Assembly (NCBI GenBank): GCA_948099385.1
Contig: CANUEZ040000165.1
Coordinates: 4,414,501-4,478,500 of the forward strand
Source of the DNA: Fasciola hepatica
Taxonomy: Eukaryota > Platyhelminthes > Trematoda > Plagiorchiida > Fasciolidae
Length of the DNA: 64,000 nucleotides
Direction: 5' to 3'
Shown: positions 48,276 through 61,476 of the stretch, one piece after another
Position numbering within the stretch: the stretch's first letter is position 1
Layout of the letters: the number at the start of each line of letters is the position of its first letter
Position numbers and translations under genes: made by a program
Notes under the pieces: model-generated
Seen by the model: only the letters and a program-made list of their open reading frames with translations
Databases searched by the model: none
Told to the model about the DNA's origin: nothing

Positions 48276-50519
48276 CTATAATGTCTCTATAGTTAGTCAT
48301 CTAGTTCATAATTCCATTATATTGTGTGAGCTTTATGTAATCGTATTTGTTGGGCTTTGACAACTGATTGATAGAATGTAAAATTAATCGGCTGTTCTGT
48401 TCACAACGTTCTTTTTGCTCTACCAAAAGTAAGACAGTTCTGATTCGCGCAAAAATCCGCATGCACATTACAAGTTTATCAAAACGGCACTAGAGCTGAC
48501 CACGTACCGGTTTCACTTGTGAAGGTACGCGGTTGTTAGACATTTTAACCATCATGACTATTTTTATCTAAAGACAGAGTCGTTGCAAGAGATTCGAATA
48601 AATTCAGCTGCTCGGCAAATGAATAGCTTACGCAATTACCGACGCCCTCACCGGGAGAGAACAGCAAGCTGATGAACGTTTCTTCTTGGACCGTTTAATT
48701 GGAGCAGCACGGATGTTTACATGTCGGCACAAGTGAAAATGCAGTTGAAGGAGACTGATCAACAAAGATTTCATCCCACGAAATGAGAAAAGTTTGAGCC
48801 AATTTCTGGTAATCACATGCTCAAATCACAAAACTGGTGAAATCTCGATTCATTTTTGCTACTGTGGCTGCTGCACAGTTCTAACCAAGTCCTACTTGTA
48901 CACCGATCTGAATCCGCCACAAAATACCACTCTTACGAAGCCAGCAGCTTAGATTTTTATCGATGTAATGTTGGTAATACGGAAAACCACGCTCATAAAT
49001 TTTTACAAATGCAAGCCCATACATTATGATATCCGAAGTGTTGTCTGATTTTCACTTATTGATCGAGCAGTCGATCATACGTATGATCCGACAATTTTTT
49101 TATTGCCCCGCGATAATAGTGAAGACCAATTGAAACTCGGATATGTTTGCACTATTGTGACCGCAATGCTGTTGTCTTTTCTTATTGTCATTCTCGAAGT
49201 CAGCCTTTGACCACAGTGTGATTTCACCTGCTTTGTTTCCTTGGTACGTAAACGCCGGCTGAGAGGCCTGCCTCTGTCTACCAATCTCGCTATCGATCAC
49301 CTATTTCGGCCACGAAATGTTAACCGCGATGGTCAGTCGATGAGCGCACGGTGCGTCCACCTACGTGAAAATTGTAAGGGTGATTGGTGCGCCGGTCTTC
49401 GGACCAATCAGTGGACCATCCCAAACAGCCAAACAAGTGCCATTTCCGAATAATTTTGACAATTCCGAAACAATGTGGACATTATACAGATCCAACGGAT
49501 ATATCTGTATTTTTTTGTTGCTTCAATTGCAGTCGAGCAATAACATCATATTTTATTATATTGTATCCAAGGTCTTCTGAAAATGGGTGATTATGTATTA
49601 GGCAAAGGAATTAACTCGCCGACTATCCAAATGTATAGTTAACAAATTAGAATCCATGAAACGTCCAGTTTTATGATGTATGCGGACGTGGCTCCACCTG
49701 ATCGTAGGTCTGTGGCCTAAATGATGAGCAGCAGAGTTCCTGCAAAACGAAATGTGCTAAAAATGAGAGGAAATGGAACATAACAGAATACACGACAGAT
49801 TGTGTAAATAAGGGATCTGTATAGTGTGCAAGAATATTTTGTACAAGATGCTTGCAGGAATTTGCACGGATTGGAACTGAATCTTTCAAAGCGTTTAAGG
49901 AAGCACAACAGATTACCCGAAGTCCTGGACGAGACGTTTATTCAGAAGACTAGCACGGTCAAGAAGTCATTGTAATAATGTAAAGAACTTTGAAAATCAA
50001 GAATCATTAGCAAGAGCTAGTCGAAACGCAGATGCAGTAGTAGCCAAGACTGAAAAGGCTTTGAAGTGGTGTTGTTTGATTTTTCAGAATATGATCAACA
50101 ACCTCGTCCGGTCTCGTGTGACTTGTGCAAGAAAAGTTTTTTCCGAGAAAAAAATTAGAGCAACGGCTTATGAAAGATGATTAGCCATAATGAGCCGTCT
50201 AACAGAAAAGGTACAAGCAAAATATAACGAGTATTCGGTATTCTCTGTGAGATGAAAGCAGCACTTCATAGGAGACGATGAGGGAACTTCTTCTGAGGCG
50301 CCTATAGAAGGTCATTGGCTACTGGATCTAAATGATCCTTCTGTGAGTAAAGTTGGTTAGAGGACCAGCAATTTTCGCAAATCTCTAATATGAACAGTTA
50401 ATCCTAGCTTCATCATTTATTACACATTTGGTCGCTTGCTTATATCTGAAAAACTGTCTAGGTTGTATGACGCTGTGGTTTGAACTGAAAAAAAACAAGA
50501 AACACAAGCCGGCTTTTGT
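48276..50519. other. Unassigned stretch
   Basis: About 2.2 kb of AT-rich sequence. Short frames, for example about 49985-50110, show no motif; no exon or element is called. Confidence 0.45.
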
Positions 50520-50765
50520 AGGCAATGAATCACAGAGAAGATATTGATCATGATCACGGGACACTTGGTTGATTCGGGCCACCAAGTGAACAAAGAAATT
50601 GCCCCCGAAGTGATCCACAGGGTTCTCCACAGCAGTCACCAAAAACGATTTAACGCTGGCATAGCGAAAACTGCAGCAGTCGCAATCCGCTTTTGCGTTC
50701 CATAACTTTATTCTCAAAAACCATTTGTTAAGTCAATACAACTGTCTATGCTTTAAACTGAATAG
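50520..50765 (+). mobile_element. PLE GIY-YIG C-terminal fragment
   Basis: Encodes GHLVDSGHQVNKEIAPEVIH then RVLHSSHQKRFNAGIAKTAA and FVKSIQLS, aligning with the C-terminal half of the PLE-1 and PLE-3 nucleases. The GIY-YIG core and RT are absent. Confidence 0.7.
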
Positions 50766-51639
50766 GATGCGACGTAGTCGGAGATGGTCGGATCACAACG
50801 ATAAATAAATAAATACTGTGAACAAAGGAACCCCACTTTTCACGACACCATAACTCCAACAACCTCTGACCAATGTGAGCGCCCGCGATAAGGAGAGATC
50901 TGTGTGGTACCGAAAGAGTCTCCGAATATAAGTTAGCTGAACGACCACCAATGTGATGACCTAATGAACATTAGGTGGATGGAAGCTCGTGGACGAAAAG
51001 CGGTATGGCCCCATGGTTTGGTGGATTATCCACTCTTGTTCATCTAATCAGTACCGACCTCTGCAAGCATTACACATCGATGAAATAAATCTGGAGCATG
51101 AATAAATTGGTCTTGGTCTAACAGTCTGCCTCCTCCGCCTAATCTGTCCTCAGCATTACTGAACTGATGTTTCCGCGAAATTAGAGAAACTAATCGAAAA
51201 ATCAATATTCAAATACACACAATAGTCACATCATCTATCCACGACGACCAGATTTGTAAGTCATATAGAACCAGTCTCACTCCTGCAGCGTACGTTCGAT
51301 CATTGAAGTACAAATAGATTTCATGTCGACAACACAGATAAAGGATGTCAAAAGTTAATTACGCTTTCTGTTTACGAGATGAAATTTCAGCAGCTATCTG
51401 ATCACTGAATGAAGCGCGGCTACCCAGAGAGCAGAATTTATCTATTCGGGTAACTGTCTCTTCTGGCAGTGGATTTGGTGTTGAATCAATCAGGTCCTGC
51501 GTAAGCATTTTGCACTTAAAGAATGCAAAATGCATCCTGATCTTTCGTTTAGTCTCAGTTCAGTTTATTGAACCATTAACGTAGCGCTTCTGTGCTCTGG
51601 TTTCCGTTCCTACCTTCCGGCATCATCCAGTAAAGGGCA
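50766..51639. other. Unassigned stretch
   Basis: About 870 bp; no supported feature. Confidence 0.45.
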
Positions 51640-53700
51640 AAAAAACATAAGGTGGAAGGTCCAAAAGAATTAAAGTAACAGGCGGAAATCAAGGGGACAA
51701 AGAAAGAGTCCGAATGCAACTACGCCACTGGCCGCGACACCTAGCCATATCACTTAATGTCTCCCACCATTTGGCAGTCGGATTACGAGGACCCTAACCT
51801 GGAAGTCTAACATGTCCTACGTGGCCCACTCCCCTGGTCAAGGTTTAAATACCTTTTTGACATGTCATGGACTGACCACCTCAATCTGCGTTCCAAGCAC
51901 TACCGGTCTCAGAGAACAGCGTACGCTGAGTGTATCCGTGGACATGCGTAACAAATGTCCCAACCACCCTAACCTGTTTAGATTCAGTACTTGATCCACA
52001 GACTGATCTCTGGTTTCCAGCACCTTACGCCTAACCTCAGCATTGCTGATATGGTGTTCCCACCATACTGGGACAATGCTTCGGAGACATCGATGCTCGA
52101 ACACCGACAGTCCTATCTTCTACCCTAAACAGCCATGTTTCTGAACCGTATAAAAGAACGGACCTTACCGTCGCATTGTATACTCTAGCCTTAATAGATA
52201 ATCTGATATCATGCCGACGCCACCGATGACGGAGGTTGGCAAAAGCCAGACGCACCTTCTGTGTAGGCGATGATACTTCATCCGATATCTGTCCACTTGG
52301 TGAAGTGTAACTGTCCAGGCAACAAAATTTATCCACTTCAGCTGGAGCTTCCCTTGCCGAGGAGAGGTTTGGTGTTGAGCCAACCCAGTTCTGCAACAGC
52401 GTTTTATACTTTGAAGGTGCAAAACACATACCAGACATTGCTACACTGTCGTTCGGGCTAAGAGAGCTTGTAACTTACGTAGATCTTCACTGAGAACAGC
52501 AATACCGTCCTCGTATTGTAAGTCAGACAATTTACTTTGGCTGTTCGCATACAAGCATTGGAAAGGAGAAATGAACCTCTCTAGAAAACCGTCTAAAGAG
52601 AGGCAGCGCGAGAACTGTGCAATCGACTGAATCGAACACCGCTTTTAGATCAGGAAAGGCACAGATTGTGGGCCGATGGAAGATGTATCTGTGCTCTAAG
52701 ATTTGCCGAAGAGTAAAGATATGGTCGATACAACCCCGACCGGGTTCTGAAACCTACTTGATTCTCACGCGTACACACTTCTCGTGCTCTGGATAATCGG
52801 TGGATAATAAGGCCGGTGAGCAGTTTGAACACGGTACCCACCAAGCTAAATCTTCTGTGGTTTTCATAAGTGGACCTGTCACCCCTCTTGTAAATCGGCA
52901 GAATCACCGATTTACACCATTCCCTAGGAATCCGTTCACTATACCAGAACACCCGGAAGAGTTTTGTAAACTTTAAAACCAAAGCTTCGCCTCCATCTTT
53001 GAAAAAGATGGAGACAACCCATCCGGTCCAATGGCTTTGCATCTTATCAAGTAACCTATCTCCCGCATTACCTCCATTTCTGATGGATGAGTGATATCTA
53101 CCTGCATCGTTTCTCTGGCAGGTATATTTGGAAGGCCGACCGTCGAAGTGGGCCAACTGAATTGTCCCTCAAAGTGCTCCGTCCAAAGCTCCAGATGACG
53201 TCCCTGAGAATGAATCAGTGAGCCGTCGGATTGCTTGATTAACTCACTTACACCGGGTGTCCGTGGGCCGGTGCCTTTAATCAAACGGTGAAGGCTGTTA
53301 ACATTGCGAATGGATGCAATCTTTTCCATTTCCTTACATTTCGCATTCCACCACTGCTTGCGGTCAAATATCAAGCTCCCAGTCAGTTGGCGCTACAGGG
53401 ATCTACGCACTTCACTAAATGTGGCATCCGGGGGGGGCGGATCTGTGAGCATCCAACAGACCTACTGATGTCGAAGATGTCCGTCGTTTGCGAGATCTAC
53501 TGGAACTAGAGTTCTGAATGGCATTTGAACCGGAATACAAGGCTTCCTTGCTCTTTTGCCAACGGTCTTTTGGGTCCTGGAAATCCGGCTGCATCGATAG
53601 CTCCGTCTGGAAATTGTATCGCCGGTTATCGTCCAAAAACGAGAGCGTCCTAACTTCGCTTTACTTACAAAGTGTCAATAATAATACTATTATTCTGTTC
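51640..53700 (-). mobile_element. RTE-A LINE, 5'-truncated, decayed
   Basis: Read on the minus strand: linker RKQWWNAKCKEMEKIASI (53350), DGSLIHSQGRHLELWTEHFE, KAIGPDGLSPSF (53040), IPREWCKSVILPIYKRGD (52930-52875), ENQVGF (52760), then a poorly preserved palm. C-terminal blocks are MCFAPSKYKTLLQNW (52430), RHRWRRHDIRLSIKARVYNA, FEHRCLRSIVPVWWEHHISN (52100) and LGWLGHLLRM (51965). Its 3' UTR to about 51640 matches that of the 63000-62870 copy. Stops and frame changes throughout. Confidence 0.87.
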
Positions 53701-54187
53701 TCACCTTAATCCTAGTTTGATGCCGATTACCTTGGGCAACAAACAATCAGACAGAAGAACCATACATTATTTGACAGTTAAGTGAATTCACTTGCCCAAT
53801 AATATTGTCTCGATATCTCGTAGCCATCCCCCAACATGACCTGTACGACAATCTTTCTACACCTGATGCGTACGGCCGACTCTGGTGGGCGTAACAGAGC
53901 AAATCACATTGCACACCCCTACGACTTGATTTGAAACCCGGTCGACAGATGCATGCGAACAAATATTGCCGTCAGATGGTTTATTTTTGAAGTTCATTTT
54001 ATCGCAACAAACAAAGTTCTTTCCCGGCCAGTTGTAGGTAATCGAATAGATGGTATCCAGACTACTAGCACTAGAAACCGGAAGGACCAGGCAAAAATAG
54101 CAGGAATGTATTCGGTCGGACTTGCTGGGTACAAACTCGTTTATATTTAGAAAAAAGCACGTGGCTATTAGCAGAACGTGCTGACCA
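53701..54187. other. Unassigned stretch
   Basis: About 490 bp. A 140-codon minus-strand frame (54279-53857) overlaps the dispersed repeat and has no motif; treated as chance. Confidence 0.45.
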
Positions 54188-54305
54188 TTCATAAAGCGAC
54201 TCCACTGTATCTGAACGATCTGACCGTCAAGGTCCACTTTCATTTGCTTCGTTTGATACTGGAAATGAAGCAATAGCATACTGGAACGCGGGTGAACGCA
54301 TTCGA
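54188..54305 (+). repeat. Dispersed 120-bp repeat, copy 2
   Basis: Matches 31795-31915 (see that entry). Confidence 0.6.
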
Positions 54306-55689
54306 ATTACCCTAATGACCCAACACCAATGTCCACCTGTAAATAGTGTCACTTCTCATGTGGCCAATTCCGATCGAGATAGTTGATTTGAATAGCGCAC
54401 CACACATGACATGTTTTGTTTCCTTCCAGAAGGAACTAGACTTTTTCGCCATTTTCTAACCATTTGCTGTTCACAATCCCTCCACTACGAACCGTGTTAC
54501 TGACTTTATAAACATCGCTTTCGAATATGCAATCTGACGGTGAAAATGAAATCGAATTACTGAGAAGGTAAAGTAGCCAAAAAAAACGCTCGATCGTTGA
54601 CGTGATTTCTGATCATTTTTGAGCAATTAATTCTCATAGGGCGAAGTTTCCGCTCCTGGCGCTTGCGCACAACAGTCCACCAAACATATGGTTTTATTTC
54701 CACGCTAAATTGAACGTTTATTTTAAATAACCAATATTTTTTGTGTCCTGTTTTGTTCACTTCCATTTCTGATTTAAAAGAAAACCGCATCACAGTACCC
54801 CCTCCCCCGTCCCTTTTCGTTTGATAGGTTTTTAGTGAACTTTGTCATTCATCAAGTCTGGTGACCCAATTATTCACACTTCGACCAATGAAACGTTACA
54901 GAATTTCTCAGCACACTACATCTGTCAAGGCGGATCTTCAGTCAGCCTAAATTTGTTTCCACTTACTAGCAAGTAATCGATCGTGTACCGATTGCAAGTT
55001 ACCCAATAATGAAGGCGTGTATTGACAATGCGAATGCACATTGAGTGATGGCATTGTTGATTTTAGGATACTGTCACAGCCATTCCATCCGTATGACTGT
55101 GACATGCATAATCTGTGCACAGTTCAAAATTGTAGACGTTCATTCCCTTTGAAAATGTCTGCAGTACTGGATGAAATGTGTTCAGCGAAACAGGAAAAAG
55201 TTCGTAACACGAAGTAATTTCTTTTCGGTGTATCACTTTCGATATTTACATATATAATACTGGGCAAACGAGAATGTATTTTCAGCTAAGCATAGCAGTG
55301 GGTGAGTAGGTGTGCAACAAATCCAGTAACTTGACAACATGCTTCAACTTAATGAACCTTGTCCGTGGTGTGAACGACAGTAACTACGAGATGTGTGAAA
55401 ACATAATGTGAAACGACAGATGTGAAAAAGGGACTTGAGAGAGTTTGTACATGGGAAATGCGAGGGTAGCGACTCACTTATCGTGGATAAACGGGCCAAT
55501 CCTGCGACCATTCAGCCCGTCAGCGCCTGTCCAAAATTTAGGTCAAGATTTGAGCGAACGGAATGATGAGTAGGACAATGGATCCATTAGACAAGAAAGG
55601 ATTCCCACACAAAGTCATCTGGTGTTCGCAGAAGACCTTCATCATCGAGCTCAATGGCCGTGAAAGAAACCATCAGCATTGATTACCCC
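54306..55689. other. Unassigned stretch
   Basis: About 1.4 kb; no supported feature. Confidence 0.45.
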
Positions 55690-56190
55690 AAACCGGTTTT
55701 CCGCCGTGGCAGAGGTTGCGTCCATCAAACTTTCACACTGCGTCGAACACTGGAGCATCACTACAAGTTCAAGCAACCAACCCATTGCCTGTTTCATCGA
55801 ATTTAACATCAATTTTGATTCACTTAATCGGGAATGTCTCTGAGTGATAATAGAATTTGAAGGAATGCCTGCTTCTGAGAGAATACAATTCGTTCACTGG
55901 ATGCGAGTTTGTATGAATGGGGAAGAATCCTCAGAGTTCGCACTCACTACTGAAGTCCGAGAAAGCTGTCCTCTTTCATCAGTGCTGTTTAACTACGCTA
56001 TCGACTGGACAATGAGACAGGTACTGAGTGACTACTCTGGTATCCAGCTGAGTCATGAGATGCACATCTCGAACCTGGAGTTCGTGGGTGACATTGTTTT
56101 GCTAGCAGACTCTCCTGCTAGACTTCAACGAATTCTCCCGGCTGAATCGGTTCTTCTCTGATTCCATTGGACTAGAGGTAAACAACAAAA
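55690..56190 (+). mobile_element. RTE-B RT core fragment
   Basis: FRRGRGCVHQTFTLRRTLEH (about 55699), a broken motif A, then SEFALTTEVRESCPLSSVLF (motif B, about 55930) and HISNLEFVGDIVLLADSPAR (about 56061-56120), where the catalytic F-A-D-D has become F-V-G-D. Close to the 43297-46777 element but dead and truncated at both ends. Confidence 0.85.
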
Positions 56191-56716
56191 AATAAAGGTA
56201 TGTTAATTTGCTGATGACTACCAGGGAATGTCTGATCTTTGGCCTGGGCCTTCGCGTTCGACCCCCATCATCCCTCGTAGCCATGCCTCCGCGTTTGGCA
56301 TTCGCCACGGTTTTACATGTACTCCATTGAGCGACATGTTCTCTTCCGACTGTTGATCGTCCAAAAGATTCGTTTTAATAGCGACTTACTTTGGGAGCCA
56401 ATTGACTTGCTCCAGATCGCTTTTTCGTGTGTCTGCTTTCCACTGTTGTCTGGGCGCTTTGAATCCCTTTTTAATTTACATGATATTGTGGTCGATTGGG
56501 CCGTAGTTTGACGTATTAGTGCCAATGTGCTATAGCTTTGTTTTACCAAACATGTAAAGCGAGCTTGAGATCTCTGACTTGGGACTCGGGGTTCGCTTAT
56601 CCTCGAATCAGTCAATAACGGAACGACAATCCTCTACACGTCCTATACAAGCTGTCTGTGTTTTGTTAATAAAATGAGATGATCCGAAGACAGAAATTGT
56701 CTTCTCTGTATATAGT
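56191..56716. other. Unassigned stretch
   Basis: About 525 bp; no supported feature. Confidence 0.45.
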
Positions 56717-58860
56717 TTGTTAGAATCACTTATTACGGACACTGCAACAATAGCACGAGGTTACGTTGACTGCACAATTCCGGCTGCAATAGTTGCTACG
56801 GCCTTCGACGTCATCGGCGTGAAATTTGGGCTTTGCCAGGACTGGTTTGAAAGCTGTCACTGGATAGATCTGATGTTCACTATCAACCAGATATTGTAGG
56901 ATTCCGTTGTTGATGGTCCTCATTGCTCCTGTGCGTGAAGCCGCGAAGTGTTTTGATATCCTCTTAGACAAGCGTCTCGTCGTATGTTCAGTGTACTGTG
57001 CACTACAACAGAACGTAAACTGATGTAGAATAAAAGATTGAGACTGATGAGGTAACTTGTTTTTGGATAGTTGAACAATAAAAAACTTGGTTTGTGATCG
57101 GATTTGGACATGTGTAGCGGAAAAGGAATTCCCGAGGGCCTTAGATAAGCCTAACCCCAGTATTTACAAGGTTGTGTCAAACTTGAATGGAACAGTTGAG
57201 AGGACATCATTCTTCTTAGCTATTTGCTCTCTTATTTCGTGTCTTCCTTCCTTCGCACGCCAAAGAATAACCGGTTCTAAATAACCGTTTATTATTGGCA
57301 TGTCAGGCATGTGTTCTATTTTGTGTTCAGTTGTACCTGGACTGTAGATGGTTATTGTTCTACAGACCAGACACCTCACTAGGTTTCTTTTGTTTCACAC
57401 AGGGACAAAACTATAAAAAAAATGTGTGTGTATTGTCCCGACCATTTACGATACAACCTCCTTTCTAGATTATCGTCCTCCATTCGACGTAATCCCACGT
57501 CGAGAAAAGCAAAAAACTATCTTCTTCTGCCTCCACTGTAAATATCGTCACTGGATGGGCATTCCTGGATGTCTAAGTTAGTTCGCGAATATATCTTGCT
57601 GTGTCGGAAATTACGCAAGCGTCCTCCATGTATCTTATATGCATATATAAACTGTTGGTGGTGATGCTTAGTGGTCCACTTTCGAGTGTGGTTAAGAATA
57701 TACCCGTCAGAAGGGGTTAAAGTGCTGATCCCACTCCTACCCCGTCGTTCTACCTGTAGTATTTTCCCTGTACATGAAATGTGCATTCCATGTACATCTA
57801 AGAATTAGTTCCTTAAGCTTGACCACAAAAACATCAGGTTTGCTATCATTATCGATTAAGTATTGACAGATGAAATCTATCGTCTCGATGAACGAAACCT
57901 TTACGAAAAGGGATTTTACACCCAGAGAAACCATTGCCCGTTCAGACAGATCCTGGTGTTTTATTACCTACAGAAATCATAACCAGTTCTTCACAGTATA
58001 ATTTGCTAGTGACTTGTGAACAGCTTAAAGAATTTCCGCTATACACTGAGTAGTGGCGTGGTAGGCTGAGCTACTCATATCAACCACCGGCCTTAGGGGT
58101 ATGTTTGGCTTGTGCTCCGTTGGCAGCCCATATAGTCTTGGTGGCTGAGAGCCACAAAGTGCAAGCCTGTTATAAATCGTTTTAGAAGTAACGTTGTCCG
58201 CCCCGGGGTGTTTCTAGATTTCTGTCAACTTAGTCTCGTCTACTTGTGCCTTCTCTTCCTCATCTGGATGGTGAGTGAACCCGCTATCATCAGATAAAAT
58301 AGTCAACATTTTCCTGTCACAGTCGTCTCGGTTTCGTACAAGCCATCCGGCACAACTATCCGGTTTTTACAGTAGTATGTCAAGATTATTCAATAGCTCT
58401 TGGATCGCTCGACGTTATTTAGTCAATATTCCGTTCAAGGGAGATTTAGCAGCGTGATACTTCTAGCAATGATAAACAAGTAATTTTTTCAGGTCGTCAA
58501 CTGAGTCCGACGATGCTAGTACCAGGTCACGCAACTGGCCCAATAAACTTTCGAACTAAGTTTCATTTTTCACCTAACGATAATGTAGTAGCCTTACGCA
58601 TAACTTAGGTCCCACAGATAAGGCCTCATATTGTAATTCACTAGGCGTCACAGAAGGATGGTTGTGGACAAAACTTTCCGAATCTTCCGGTAATCTGGAC
58701 GATGGTACCTTTGTTTCCAGGCGGTTGAGAAACTACCCCTCTTCTTTTTCGGCAAACTGAATCCACAAAATCCTGGAATTCTTTTCGAAGGTCGTCAGGC
58801 AGTTTTTCGACATTTGCTTCGTGTGTACTCACCAATCGTACCACTTCGTCCTTTTAAGCA
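56717..58860 (-). mobile_element. Penelope-like element (PLE-4), near full-length but decayed
   Basis: Read on the minus strand: an N-terminal block with KLPDDLRKEFQDF and GNKGTIVQI (58844-58650), RT blocks GLPTEHKPNIPLRPVVDM (about 58125-58070) and VKSLFVKVSFIETIDFICQY (about 57920-57860), then later RT remnants at 57786-57517, and a GIY-YIG nuclease tail RLSKRISKHFAASRTGA, YLVDSEHQIYPVTAFKPVL (about 56975-56810). The order RT then GIY-YIG identifies a PLE. Many stops. Confidence 0.78.
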
Positions 58861-59329
58861 TCGATCTTCGTTGAATTCAAAGCTGCAAACAGAAAACCCA
58901 CAACTGATTACGTTCGATGTCAGAGACAATCAAAATATTACAATGCGCTGAGAAGAAGTAGAAGGGTATGAGCAATGTCGAGCAATATGGATGCGCAATG
59001 AGTTCACATGTCATCTTACTTACCACATACGATTCAGTCATGCTGGCAAATCATCAGTGACCTAAAGTATCATATTGATAGTAATGATAATATTAGTATT
59101 GCGTTAGCTCAACCACAAGAAAATTCAGAAAGATAAAAGTGAAGAATCGAAGAGGGAGTTTTGCAAGAGTTTAAACACAAGCTACCACGACATTGAGCCA
59201 TATCTGACAAATTTTCCAGCCTGCCGGATCTCGAGGTCCACAACCATGCAAGCGCGAGGAACCGACGGAAGCAAGTCTTGACGTCAACACTTTGACAGAC
59301 CGGTGCCATGTCATGGCTTGGCCTCCACG
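58861..59329. other. Unassigned stretch
   Basis: About 470 bp; no supported feature. Confidence 0.45.
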
Positions 59330-61476
59330 TTGTCGTTTTCAGCCAACCTTAGGCCCAGTGAATACAGCGCAACGGGGAAGTCGATGAAATGGACATACGT
59401 AGCACATGTCCTAGACAACGTGGCCGACGGAGTAATATGGTAGCACTACTTGGGTACTTGGCACACCCGGTTCAGTAGATGCGCGTTCGAACTGCGAAAC
59501 CGCTTATTCGCTGTTGCCACCAGACCCGTGAGATACTCCTCAGGCATTGATGATCGAACAAGGACAACCGGTCGACATCGGCCCCTCGAACAGGCCAGGT
59601 CTCACACGCGTATAGCAGCACACTGCGCACAGCAGACTTTCACACCCTACCTTTCAATCGGACAGATATGTCACGACGTTTCCACAGGTGACGTAAACTG
59701 CGGAACGCTATTCGGTTGTCCACATCGTCACCAATCCGTCCATCGACAGTTATACAGCTTTCCAAGTAGACACTTTTCAACAACTTTTAAAAGATCACTA
59801 CCGAATTAGGCGCGGGGATGGGTTCCTGCCAGTCTTGTGGGAGCGCCTTACACGTGGAGGGTGAAAAACACATTCTGTACCGTAATATAGACGACGCGAG
59901 GTTATCTATAACGCACTGTGCCACAGTAGCATCGTCGAGAAATGCAACGCCATCTGCATAGTCTAAGTCTAAAAGTGTTACCAGGTAGGAGCTCAACGCT
60001 TTCGTTCGTTTGATTACCTTGTGGCTCTCTTAGGATGTCGCCGATCGCAAACTAAACATGAAGAGTGAAAGTGGACAACCTTGACGCACGCCACTTCCAA
60101 CTGAAAAGTAAGGTGACGATCAGCCATATGCTTGTACTCGGACTGGAGTCTGATGGTATAGAGCTTGGATGATTTCCACATACTTATCAGGCACTCCCTG
60201 TCTGATGAGACAATCGCAGAGAGCCGTCCTATCAACGGAATCAAAATTGCTCAAATATCCAAGAATATGATCACCGCCCGTCAACGATATGTGTGACGGG
60301 GCTCAATTATCTGATGGATGGTGAAAATTTGGTTGGTGCACCCTCGGTTGGGACGAAAATCGGACTGTTCTTCACGGACTTGTTGTTCGCGCACTGGGGA
60401 CAATCGTTGGAGGATTACCAACGCTAGCAACCTTGATGCAACCAAAATCAAGCTTATCCCTCGATGACTGGAACAAATGTTTCTAGCCCCTTTCTTGTAT
60501 ATAGGGACGGTGGATGCACAGTTTCAGCTTTCTGGGCGCATTCCTGGAGTCAAACCTCGGTAAAAGAGCTGGTGAGCTTTTTGGAGAGGCGTTGACCACC
60601 ATTTTTGAAGAGGGCCAGAGGGAGTTTGTCAGGGCCGGGAGCCTTATTGCGTTTCAGAAGGTGAAGCGCACGTTCGACTTCTGTGGGTGGGGTAGTGAAG
60701 ATAGTCCATGGAGCATGAACTGGTTCAAACGGACGACTGGGTGGGGGCGCTGGCGCTGAAGGCCAGTTAGGCTGCTCTTCAAAATGTTCTGCCCATCAGT
60801 CAGTGCGCCATGAAAGCTGTCGGACTGGTTCAGTGTTTGCCTCGTAGATCACTTCGCTTGTTTCAGGCCTCTTGGTCCAGTAGATCGGATGAGTTGGAAA
60901 TGTCTCAGAGCATTGCCGGTGGCAGCAGCGTGCTCCATTTCAGCCGCGCGTTTAGACCAACAATTATCTCGATCTTTAAGCAAGCTTATAATCGAATTTT
61001 TTCGTAGTTGGGCGCGGGCATTATGGTTTTCGCTTCCGGCAGGGATATTCCACTGGCTGTCTAGCAATTCCAGAGAACCCGATGAGATCCAGTTTGTAAC
61101 TGCATGCAAAGTGATTAATCCACAAGATGTGGTACTCGCTACTTTTACCGTTTATTGGATGTGTTGCCAGCAATCAGACAAATCATCGTGTTAGCTTTCA
61201 ACGAACCCCCTAAGTGAATCGCACATAATCTGCCGTTGACTGGAACCCAATCGCGGAGCGCAGACTCAGCTTTAGTACTCAAACCGATTCCTACTCACGT
61301 ATGACCAAACGCAGAAGCCTCGGCGTCTCCGAATAAGCGCAAAGTAAAAGTATGTCCTGAGGGCGAATTCAGACGAACTACGATGGTGGGGTCCTGCATG
61401 CGAGTCTCGGACAAGCAGCAGACATCAGTGGCCAGTGTCTTGAGTGTGTGGGCTAAGGCTGCGTATTGAACTATTT
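59330..61476 (-). mobile_element. RTE-A LINE body joined to the right inverted-repeat arm
   Basis: Continues the element whose 5' UTR lies at 62310-61480. The nuclease start TLMQIVQYAALAHTLKTLAT and DVCCLSETRMQDPTIVVRL lie at 61510-61375, and DWVPVNGRLCAIHLGG follows near 61255, then a deletion. The pre-RT linker KDRDNCWSKRAAEMEHAAAT is near 60975. RT remnants include LDLDYADGVAFLDDA (about 59970-59925), where Y-A-D-D has become Y-A-D-G, and RMCFSPSTCKALPQDW. C-terminal blocks fade by 59330. Dead. Confidence 0.8.

Noticed and set aside
53857..54279. 140-codon minus-strand open frame
   Set aside because: Overlaps a dispersed repeat and has no family motif; no supporting splice sites.
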